From Pseudocercospora fijiensis CIRAD86 (taxonomy: Eukaryota; Ascomycota; Dothideomycetes; Mycosphaerellales; Mycosphaerellaceae): 64,000 nt of DNA. Of this stretch, positions 47,781-57,290 are shown piece after piece. A model generated the notes under the pieces. That model was not told the origin of the DNA. It saw only the letters and a program-made list of their open reading frames with translations, and did not search any database. The translations under genes and the position numbers were made by a program. Position 1 is the stretch's first letter. Every line of letters starts with the position of its first letter. The stretch covers positions 304,687 to 368,686 of the forward strand of contig NW_006921545.1 of NCBI RefSeq assembly GCF_000340215.1. Reading direction: 5' to 3'.

Positions 47781-47839
47781 AAAGGATGCGAAAATAGGCC
47801 TCCTCCTAGGTTAATCTAACGACTAAATACAATTTCCAA

Positions 47840-48481
47840 CTAATCCGCTATAAACCGACGCCGAATTTTAGCTAGAAGCTATATATCTTTATTTTGAAGA
47901 GTAACCCGCTTCGTATAGATAGCAAGGAGGTTTGAAAGCTCAAGCTCGGTTACGAGAAATGCCTCCGTAGCTTCCTAAAGAGCACTAATCGCCTTAGCCG
48001 TAAATCGTATACTAGACCGAAAATCTAATGTAATTTCTCGGACGAGTCGCTAGAAGGGAGTCTTAGGGATTAAAAGCTCGGTCCCTCTTTTGTTTTAGAA
48101 AAGCCGGATCTAGCGAAGGGTAATAGTACCTAGTTTGAAGCGCCGCTTCTTTGTCGTCGAGTCCTGCCTTATTCCCTTTCTTTTAATAGAAAGATAACTT
48201 TTCTTCGCGATAGTCTTCGTCCGCCTACTCTTTTTAGCCTTCTCCTATCTACCTATAGCCTTCTTGTTTTTCGGTACTGTTTTCCGAGGAACCCCCTTCC
48301 TTCGTATATACTACGGAGAGCCTTGCTCTTCCGATATCTCGTTCTCGCTACGGTCTCCCTATGCTTAGCTTGCTTTACCCTTGCCCTTTAGCCTCTAAAG
48401 ATATTTATCTACGCGTTTAGGCGACGAGGGTATATCGGTAGGACCTAGAAAATTAATAAGTATATAATCGTAAGGAGACAT
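47840..48481 (-). pseudogene. Histone H3-like 2: diverged H3 fold with long basic tail (transposon cargo)
   Basis: Intronless, 642 nt on the minus strand, from a kept ATG at 48481-48479 (MSPYDYILINFLGPTD) to TAG at 47842-47840, giving 213 residues if RIP stops are read through. The last ~95 residues follow H3: LGTITLR, RGTELLIPKTPF, RLVREITLDFRSSIRF, AISAL, EATEAFLV, NLLAIYTKRVTL and NKDI. It ends 12 residues after NKDI, as H3 does. The ~115-residue tail is Lys/Arg-rich (KKSRRTKTIAKK, KKRRFK) and unlike canonical H3, a pattern also seen in centromeric H3 variants. Loop 1 has canonical H3 length, which argues against a simple CENP-A. About ten in-frame TAG/TAA codons are of RIP type. It lies just downstream of the transposase on the same strand. 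Confidence 0.88.
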
Positions 48482-48792
48482 TAATGCTTCTTACCTTCTA
48501 GAACAAATAGTCTTCCATCAAACCGCCTTATTAGGTTATCGTTAGATTCGAATAAAGGATAGTAGCTTAAGGAAGGGGAGGTAGCCGGCTTAGGAAGGCC
48601 CGAAGAGCCGAATCCTTAAGGCATATTTGTCTTTAAGAATATAGGGAAAGGGAAGAAGGAGAGGAAGAGCGAACAGAGAATTAGAAATAGTCCGTAGGTA
48701 AGCGGGGTCGGTTGCTATAGCAACTAGTCTGTTTGGGTCCTAGGAATTCGAAACACATTTCGGACATATGCCGGCTATATACGCCGGCTATA

Positions 48793-51170
48793 TTACCTTA
48801 TACGTAAACGCTTCGTCTCCTTAAAGCTGCTCTAAGCCTATATACGTTTCCGCTTCTCGACCCGGTATCGCCTTCTACCTCCGCCCTTCTCCTCTTCGTT
48901 ATCGCTAATTAGGGTTTCGCTTAGACTAAATTTCGCATTCTCTTCGCGCTCCTAGGTTTCTTCGATCTTAAGGTTTTCTAATTCCTCGATCAACTCCTTT
49001 AGTATAATCTTTAGTAACCTACCTTAGCGATTCTAGTAGAGGAGATAGTATCGGAATACTATAATAGATTCGAAGGTAGTAGGCGAGTATATTCGATTAA
49101 AGCGGCCCTAGTAACGAGCGATACTAAAAGACCTCTTATAGCCTATACCTACGCTCGGGATAGCGAGGACGTCCCGAGCGACCGACGCTATCGTTAGAAA
49201 CTTAGGCTCTAACCGCTACTATATAGCGAGAATATCGTCTCCGAATTCGTCTAGAAGACCGGTAAGATCTAGAGATTATTAGCCCTCTTTCCGAGCCTAC
49301 GGGTTTGTACTTACTCGCGCGCCGATAGAGATCGAACTCTTCTTTATTCACTTTAGTAGTTGCTTCCTCTTCTGCCTCTACTTCCTACCTACGAAATAGG
49401 TATAATGTCGGAGCCTTCTAAACCTTCTTTTTCTTTGTAGGAGCTGCATTTAGACTAGTTTCTTTCCGACGCTCGTAGAACATCTTTTCTAGAATAGTCT
49501 AGTAATGCTTCGGCTATACCTCGTCCGCCTTCTATTCCGGCCTCTGCTAGTATATATCCTTTTCTACCGGGTTGAGCAAGTACGCAACGCTATAGATATC
49601 CCCGAACGAGTTAAAGGTAGTACTGTAATATTTATGCAACTTAGCATAGGAGGTGTCTATAGCTTTCGTTATAGCTACTTTCTAGGGAACGCTCTTCCTA
49701 GCTAGCTTAGCTACGGTTTCCTCGAGCTCGTTAAAGAGCTAGTTATAGTACGTAAAGACAAGGTAGATCGTCGGTCCTCGGGTTCTTCCAATCGTAGTAG
49801 TAACCTTCGCGTAATGCTTACTAATATCGACGAGATACTCTACTTAGCGCTATTCGGCGGCGGTAAGGCCGAGCTACTTAATACCCTCGGAACTCTAATA
49901 GATCTCGAGAGCGGTACGTAAAGTACATCCCCTCGTAACTATATAGAAAGTCGAATCGAACCGGGTCTTAACGTCTTAGGTAAAACGGAGTAGGCGCTAA
50001 GGAGGCCGCTTTTGCTATCGCTTATTCTATGCGATATTCTAGGCATCGGTTTTAGGGCGCTCGATTAGGTTCTTTTAAATAGCCTCGAATCGGTTACATC
50101 TCTATAAGCTCGAGTTCGTATATATTGCTAGACGACGAAGCTAGAGAAAAAGAGTTAGAACTATACTAGGTTGCCGGCTACAGGTACCGGCTACGGACAA
50201 AAGTTATACCTTATACAAAACGAGAGCGAGGCTCTCTGCCTTATCCCGTCTCATTGCTGCAATGAGTTTCTCGACTTTCGACTTTACTTTATCCTTATCT
50301 AGGATCTTCTATTAGTCGTCGTTTAATAGTGCAATTTTAAGCGTCTTAAAGAGGGCTCGGATCGCGATTTAAACTATATAAGCGAGGTAGGGAAACTTCT
50401 ATAGGGATGCAACTAGTAACGACGTCGGCTCCGATTCAATAGGGCTAGGGCTATTAATAGGCTCCTCTTTATCGTTATTATCGTACGTATTGTCGTACGT
50501 ATCCGGAATCGTAGCGAGCTTAACATTCGGAAGATTAAGCTAGATTATAGACCTTGTAATCTCCTCTACGCACTCGACCCTATCGATACAATTAGTGATT
50601 TCAAAGACATATACGAGTGAATTGTATATACAACGCCTTATATAATGTTCGATTATTACTAGCGTTGTCCGTAGTAATCGAGATTAGTTTCGTTGTTACG
50701 CTAACCCTATCTATTGCCGCATAGACAAGCTTCGCTATATCCTTACTAGTATAGGAACCTAGAATTTTAGGGAATCCGATTATAAGTTCCTAGAGTTTCT
50801 AATCCGAATTGATAAAGTATAGTATAATCGAGAGGAAGGAGGCTCTTATAGTCCGGCTTAACTAGCTATCGATAGCAATAGCTACTCGGCGAGTATTACG
50901 GAGGATCTCCCGAATGTCGTCTAACGCAGCCTCTTTGTTCTTTTCGAATATAATACGCTAGGTTATCGCGCCGAGAAATAGGGGAGGGTAGTTTATAAGA
51001 TATAGGTATGTCTTCTATATAGACTCCCTTTCGTAGAAGTCTTCCGGAAGACCGTTTATAGCTAGCATTTCGTTTACTAGTTGCTTGAAGTCTTCGGGGG
51101 AGAAATCGGTAGCCTTCAATCCTAGAGCTTCCTTAAGCGTAGCCTATAATAATTAGCTAGATCTCTACGG
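48793..51170 (-). pseudogene. hAT superfamily transposase of copy C, RIP-inactivated
   Basis: Minus-strand coding region with hAT landmarks in order: AIAIDS followed by a TAG at the expected Trp (first catalytic Asp, ~50868-50870), ILYFINSD, the signature LISITTDNASNN (~50652-50672, second catalytic Asp), and the C-terminal dimerisation segment SVARDVLAIP to SFSIAR (49112-49200) followed by IVFRYYL. Stops inside are TAG or TAA and fit RIP. An intron is likely near 50165-50240, where GCCGGC repeats interrupt the frame (LALVLYK before it). Another lies at the 5' side, 51172-51240. The final TAA is at 48793-48795. The enzyme would excise and insert the element through DDE chemistry in the nucleus, creating 8-bp duplications, as seen for B and C. 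Confidence 0.9.
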
Positions 51171-51242
51171 TTAATTTAGGTAGCCGGAATCTGTAGCCGG
51201 TAGCTATAGCCGGTAGCTATAGCCGGCATTTTAGAAGACATA

Positions 51243-53520
51243 CCTCTTTCTAGAACGCTATATCTATATCAACTCTCCTCTCTCCTTAAGATTCCCGATA
51301 CCGTTTAGAATAGAGATAGTTCGTAGGCGATGAGTTCCTATCCCCTAGTTTCGGGTATTTCAAGATTGAACCGTAGAAGTTGCAGACAATTACTAGTTAA
51401 CCTTTGAGTCGAGAAGTCGTATAACGGTACAATACCCCCTCTATAAAGAACTTCTAGAATGTGTCCGTTCGCTCCTTACTCCCCTATCGTATCGAGTACT
51501 TCCGGAGTTTACACTCCTTCGAACGTAAGTATAAAGGGAACTATATCTTATAGACCTATTGATTGAACTGCTCTATATACTCGGGTTTCTAAAGATACGC
51601 CTAGCTAGCCTTTTCGAAGATTTCCGGGTTAATACTCGATATTCTTATATCTCCGAACAACCTTCTACTTAGACTCCGTAAAGGTAAGGACTAGGTAGTA
51701 GTACCCTATAATAAATTCCTACTACTAGGATTCGGAGAGGATGAATCTAGCCCTAATCGTAGTCTAGGACTCGATAGGCTCGAAGGTGAGTATACGACCT
51801 CCTCTCGACGTTGTCGCAATCTCGCTCGTATACTAGACTGTTTCGACTGTCGTCTCGTTGTTACCCTTCCTAGTATAGCGCCTAGTATATATACAATGTC
51901 GGTCGGCATGTTTTAAGGTTTCGTACGGTAAGGTAAGGACTTAGGAGTAGTAGATATGTACTAGTAGCTGTAGAGAAATACCCTTTCTTTTATAGCATCG
52001 TATCGTTAGGAATAGCTAGGCAGTAAATAGCTAGCCACCTTTTTTTTTTGTTTCCTAGCTACCTAACTACTAGATTTTTTTTCCTAGCTATCCTAGCTAG
52101 CCTAACTACTAGAATTTCTTTCCTAGCTACCCTAACTACCTGAATTTTGCCTTCTATACGGCGGCTCTCTCCCACTAACGGAACCGAGCTACTATACCTA
52201 ACGAATCCAAGCTCGTTTTTAGTCTCAATCTATCCTCTTTCGGTATAAGATACTCGATAAGCAAATGCTTAGGCCGAGTCTAACTACGAAACCTAAGACT
52301 AACTAATAGCTCTATTAACCAATCCTGATCCTCGAACTCCTTCCGCTTCTTAGTAAAGACCTTAAAGAGCGCTCGAGCTTCTTCGGGTACCTGCGGAGTA
52401 GTCGAGATAAAGCCGTATCGCTAAAATAGGTAATCCTTCGGAGGCTTATATAGAGATTCAGAGAATTCCAACGCCAACCTATCCTACTAGCAGCTTAGAT
52501 TCCGGATACAAGCCCTCTCTGCCTTAGTAAAGATTTTATATAGCAGTAGCACTCTGCCTTCGAGAAACGCTTTCTGTTTAACTGTTAGTATCTGCCGGCT
52601 ACGAACGCCGGCTATATATACCGAGTATAGAATAATTACCTGTACCCCTTCCTCCTATAGTAACACTTCTGCCGTCCCTAGATACCTAGCCCCGATCGTA
52701 TTAATCGCAAGCCACTTTGCCTTTATAGACGCAAAGGCTTCGCTCTAATACTAATAAAGAAACTTCTACTCTATATCGAGGATATAAAGACGACTAGTCT
52801 CGATTCCAATCCTTGCTAGCTTTTCGTAGTAGCTTTAACTATGATTTTCTAGATTGATAGGACTTATACCTTAGCCCTTTACTAGTATCTCGTCTCTTTG
52901 ACTGTGCTCGATCTACTCCTAGCGCTTATCGTCTATAGCGTTAGGCCCTAAGACTGCACCTGTTACTAGATCGACGTATAGTATCTCCTCGCTTTTTTCA
53001 GTTCCTTTATTCGTAGTATTAAGCTCTGTCGCGGCATCCTAAACTCTAGCATTGTTGTTCTCGGCTATCTAAACATCTCCGTTACTATCGGTCGTATCGA
53101 TAGAGGTAGCGACTATAGGTCTGAATGCTATTAGTTAACGTGTTAAAGAAAAATATGCCGGCTATAGCTGCCGGCTACGGCTGCCGGCTACAGCTGCTAG
53201 CTACGGCCGCTAGCTAGATTGACTTACGCTACTAGAACTTTACGCTCGAAAACTAGCCGTAATTCTTTCCTCCTCTTAGCCTTCTCTTAGGTTGTCTTCT
53301 TATTCTAACCTTCACTTTTTTCTATAGGCGCTAGCTATCGATAGAATGCCTCATTCCGCGCCTTTCTTCTCTTATCCTTAGCTCTTTTATCCTTATCTAT
53401 CTTGTCCTTTCTCTCGCGGTCTCGTACGGAATTCTTCTTCGTAGAGTACTCCTCTTTAGTCTTGCGCTTTTTAGTTAGACGCTTAGGCAAAACAAACTCG
53501 CGGTCTTCAGTTCTATCTTC
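51243..53520 (-). pseudogene. Coding region upstream of the transposase in copy C
   Basis: Successive minus-strand frames read as protein with RIP-type stops. A Lys/Arg-rich part lies at about 53510-53230 (RERKDKIDKDKRAKDKRRK). A mixed part is near 52560-52150 (RLALEFSESLYKPPKDY, ARALFKVFTKKRKEF). A segment near 51600-51300 includes RYTTSRLKG. GCCGGC repeats at about 52595-52620 and 53155-53200 may mark introns. It may be the transposase N-terminus, which in hAT proteins usually has a BED zinc finger that I could not identify, or a separate gene. Confidence 0.5.
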
Positions 53521-53689
53521 TATTTAGCGCGCGGCGCGCTTCTCTCTTACTATTATAAGGGAAAGGGGCGGGGGCGCAGCGTATAGTAGTTGTTGTCGGT
53601 ATAGGTATAAAGGAAGAAGTTGAAAGTGTAAGAATATCGCGAAGCCCTAATTGTTGCCGCCTACGTAACGTTATATAGGTAAGCTTTCG

Positions 53690-53920
53690 CAACTACGGCA
53701 ACTACGCCCCGGCAACAGTAACTACGCCCTAGCAACGGCAACTACGCCCTAGCAACGGCAACCACGCCCTAGTAACGGTAATAAAGCGTAGTAAATACAA
53801 CCTAGTAACTATTATAGCCGGCAATCGTAACCGGCAGTCGAATAAGAGTGTCCTTGTAGCAAAACCACGCCCTAGCAACGGCAACCACGCCCTAGCAACG
53901 GCAACTACGCCTAGTAAATG
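53690..53920. repeat. Right subterminal 19-20-bp repeat array of copy C
   Basis: Imperfect copies of gccctagcaacggcaactac in two blocks, separated by a direct repeat containing tagccggcaatcgtagccgg. It is equivalent to 36190-36480 in B, with fewer units. A trace exists at 55045-55125 in A. Confidence 0.85.
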
Positions 53921-54103
53921 TAACAGAGTTACTATTATAGCCGGCAATCGTAGCCGGCAGTCGAATAAGAGTGTCCTTGTAGTAAAACCAATACAGTCTC
54001 TAGTTCAAACCAGGAATCTATATAGTTCGAAAAAACCAAACCGGAACCAGGGAGCTGGTTCGCCGCTAAGAAACCAAACCATATACGTTTGGTGGTTCGG
54101 AAA

Positions 54104-54123
54104 CCGAACCACTACGGGGTCTA
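54104..54123 (-). repeat. Right terminal inverted repeat of copy C
   Basis: ccgaaccactacggggtcta, the inverse of the left end with one C/T difference. Confidence 0.9.
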
Positions 54124-54131
54124 ATCGTATC
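54124..54131. repeat. 8-bp target duplication of copy C, right
   Basis: atcgtatc, identical to 44182-44189. Copy A resumes after it. Confidence 0.93.
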
Positions 54132-55500
54132 CTACTTAGTATTCCTCTAATACCGATAAAGAAATTTCTACTCTATATTAAGAATATAAAGACGACTAGC
54201 CTTAGTTCTAATTCTTACTAGCTTTTTATAGTAGCTTTAATAATAATTTTCTAGATTTAAAGGACTTATATCTTAGCCCTTTCCTAGTACCTCGTCTCTT
54301 TAGCTACACTCGATCTACTCCTAGCGGTTATCGTCTATAGTATTAGACCCTAAGACTATACCTATTACTAGATCGATATATAGTATCTCCTTTTTTAGTC
54401 CCTTTATTCGTAGTATTAAGCACTTTCGCGGCATTCTAAACTATAGTATTATTGTTCTCGGTAATCTAAATATCTCCGTTATTATCGATCGTCTCGATAG
54501 AGATAGCGGCAATAGGGCTAAATAATATTAGCTAATGCTTTTAAGAAAGAAATACTAGCTATAGCTACTAGCTATATTACCTTACGCTTATAGAAAGTTA
54601 CGCTCGAAAACTAGACGTAATCCCTTCTTTCTCTAAGCCTTCTCTTAGATTGTCTTCCAGTTCTAACCTTTACTTTTTTCTATAGGCGCTAGCTATCGAT
54701 AGAAGGCTTTATTTTACGCCTTTCTTCTTTTATCCTTCGATTTTTTATTATTATATATTTTCTCCTTTCTCTCGCGGTCTCGTACGGAATTCTTCTTCGT
54801 ATAGTACTCCTCTTTAGTTTTACGCTTTTTTCTTAGATACTTAGGTAAAATAAAGTCGCGGTCTTTACTTATATCTTCTATTTAGCGCGTAGCGCGCTTC
54901 TCTCTTACTATTTTAAGAAGAGAAGAGGGGGGCGTAGCGTATAGTAGCTATTATAGGTATAGATATAGAGAAAGAAGAAGTTAAAAGGTATAAGAATCTC
55001 GCGAAGCCCTAATTGTTACCGCCTACGTAAACTTATATAGGTAAGCATTTATAACTACGGTAACTATACCCTAGTAACGGTAACTACGCTCCGGTAACGG
55101 CAACTACGACCTAGTAATAGGGATAGCTATTATTAAGGCAACCCCGAGCGGAGTAAATATAACGTAGTTACTATTATAGCTAGCAATAGTAGCCGGTAGT
55201 CGAATAGTAGACTTATATAAAAACTATTATAGTCTCTAGCTACTACGGCCTAGTAATAGTAGTAGCTATTATTAGGGCAACCGCGAGCGTTATAGATATA
55301 ACCTAGTTACAACTATAGCTAGTAATCGTCGCCGGTATTTAAATAAGAGTATACTTATAATAAAATTAATATAGTCTCTAGTTTTAACTAGGAATCTATA
55401 CAGTTTAAAAAAGTAAAACGGAACTAGGGAGCTAGCTTGCCGCTAAGAAACTAAACTATATACGTTTTATAGTTCGTAAACTAAACTACTACGAGGTCTA

Positions 55501-57290
55501 CTAGCGATAGTAATACCGTTTATATAGCCGCTATTAATAACGATACTAATACCTATACTTAAGGTTTTATAAATTCGAGAATTAGTTCCCTTACTAATAC
55601 TCCTACGAGTAGGCTCTAAGGTATAAAAGGACTAGTCCGAGATAGTAAAAGAAATATTATTCTAGTCTAACGGGTTCTACTAGGTTGCTTTAATAACAAT
55701 TAGATCTATTTACTAGTTCTAGATCTCTAGACTCCGGTATTACGTACTCTATAGAAGTAGGAGCCTTACTTGTAGGAACCTAACTAAATATAGCTAATTA
55801 TCTGAAGCTTATAAATACTATATCGTACTTTCCTCTATCCTTATTAGTACTAAGGTCCTTAATTAACCTACGAACGGACTTAGTAAAGCTAAGCGGTAGT
55901 AGCCTCCCCCGGATAGACAAAGTAGAACTATAAAAGATCTCGGCCTCGTATAATCTTAAGAGCTATAGTATAGCGCTCTTAGAGCTAGATTGTATTCTAT
56001 CTCGAAGTACGAGAACTCTATTCAATTCCTAGCTATTCTCGCTATATCTAAGAGCTATATAGCTATAAACTCGGTATAGTAATCGATACTAACCTTCGTA
56101 AACTTATAAATAAGGAGCTAATACTAGCGGATAATAGTTTCGGTAGAAAGAAATTAGTTAGCCGCGCTAGGCTTAAGAGAGGAGCTTAAAACTAATCTAT
56201 TAATAGGTCTAAGGGCGGTAGATACTAATATAGTCTTCCCTATACGCGATTAGCCCTACTTTGTTAGTAAAGAAATAAGGAGGGAAACCTACGCGGTTGT
56301 TCTCTTATCGTAGGTGTGTAGAGACTCTCTAGTGTAATAGGTACCTATTAATCGTAAAATAGTCGCGAGCTATATAGTAAAGAGGAAATTATTAATAAGG
56401 CGGATAGAGGATCGAATAGGTTTACGAAAGTATATTCTACTACTAAATAATACGACGGCTTAGAGGAGATAACCGATAAGTAACATATACGCTATAGCCG
56501 TACTTTATATACAAATATAGGCTACTTTATATATAAACATAACCCTAAGCCGTATACTATATACAAATATAGGCTATCTTTTTATAGTATTAGCGAAGTC
56601 TAAGTAGTATAAGAGCGGTATAATAGAATAGACTATTATAGCGATTACGGTTCTAAAGGATAATACCTAAGTTATCTCTTTAGTAGTTCTAATACCCTAA
56701 AGGTCTTACGTTATTTAAGAGTCGAGCTATTACTGTTAGAATATTAAACAAACTCTAATATCGATAGAATAGAAATCGGACTTATAGTATCGTATATTTA
56801 TAATTTCTCTCGCCTAATACTTAAGCTCCGAAGATAAGAATTAAAACGTAGGAGTCTATAATTAGTAGTATTAGCTATAGTTCCTAGGGACTCGTTATAC
56901 GCTTTAGAATAAGCCTATTACCTACGAAGAACCTAGTATAGGCAATAATTCCTCTATAACTATCGATAGACTATAGTCGTTTACTTATCCGGCGGTAGTA
57001 AGTATCCTAGTAACTTTATATAATAAAAATGTTCCGATATTACTAAGTATCCCGCTATTGCTAGTAGACTTAAGGCTAAGACCTATAAGGCAGGATTAGC
57101 TAGTCCTACTTCTAGCTTATCGCGTTTCTAGAAGCCTACTTAAGAAAGATATTCTCTCGTTTTCTAGTAGTATATTTAGGATAAGTATACTCTATTAACT
57201 TGTATAGGCTAAGCGATCTATATAAGCCTATTATAGTTGATTACGATGCGGTAGATAACTGTTATATCTCAAGTTAGTAGTTTTTACCGA
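55501..57290. other. RIP-degraded DNA right of copy A, unassigned
   Basis: TpA-rich sequence with short frames only. It does not obviously continue the Copia reverse transcriptase that copy A interrupts at 23576. Frame segments such as TIDRL and RLRPIRQD suggest old transposon coding DNA, but nothing can be assigned. Confidence 0.5.

Larger units (their letters stand above)
44190..54123. mobile_element. hAT-type transposon copy C, complete, 9.93 kb, least RIP-mutated
   Basis: Left end tagaccccgcagtggttcgg and right end the reverse complement with one mismatch. It is flanked by the perfect 8-bp duplication atcgtatc (44182-44189 and 54124-54131) inside copy A. It retains many CpA and TpG sites, so it was mutated less or later than A, B and D. 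Contents from left to right: ORF of unknown function (+), histone H3-like 1 (-), an unassigned coding-like region with a 353-bp duplication (-), histone H3-like 2 (-), hAT transposase (-), further coding region (-) and a subterminal repeat array. Nearly 10 kb is long for a hAT element. Confidence 0.96.
23576..55500. mobile_element. hAT-type transposon copy A, broken into four pieces by nested copies
   Basis: Left terminus tagaccccgtagtagttcg at 23576 and right terminus ending ctacgaggtcta at 55500. Its own sequence is 23576-26817, 36694-37502, 40874-44189 and 54132-55500. These are interrupted by B, by inverted copy D and by C. About 0.5 kb of A, equivalent to 30350-30880 of B, is missing at the D junction, so A has lost most of its H3-like 2 gene. 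It has a 200-bp tandem duplication at 25412-25811 and is the most RIP-mutated copy. The 8 bases beside its two ends do not match (ggctttac and ctagcgat), so no target duplication is visible. Confidence 0.85.

Noticed and set aside
44190..54123. Classification as MULE because of 9-10 matching flank bases
   Set aside because: When the symmetric ends tagacccc/ggggtcta are assigned to the element, both B and C have exactly 8-bp duplications, and the transposase has the TTDNASNN and dimerisation motifs of hAT.
23576..55500. Possible Starship-type giant element
   Set aside because: The element has terminal inverted repeats, 8-bp duplications and a DDE hAT transposase. I found no tyrosine recombinase (DUF3435) captain.
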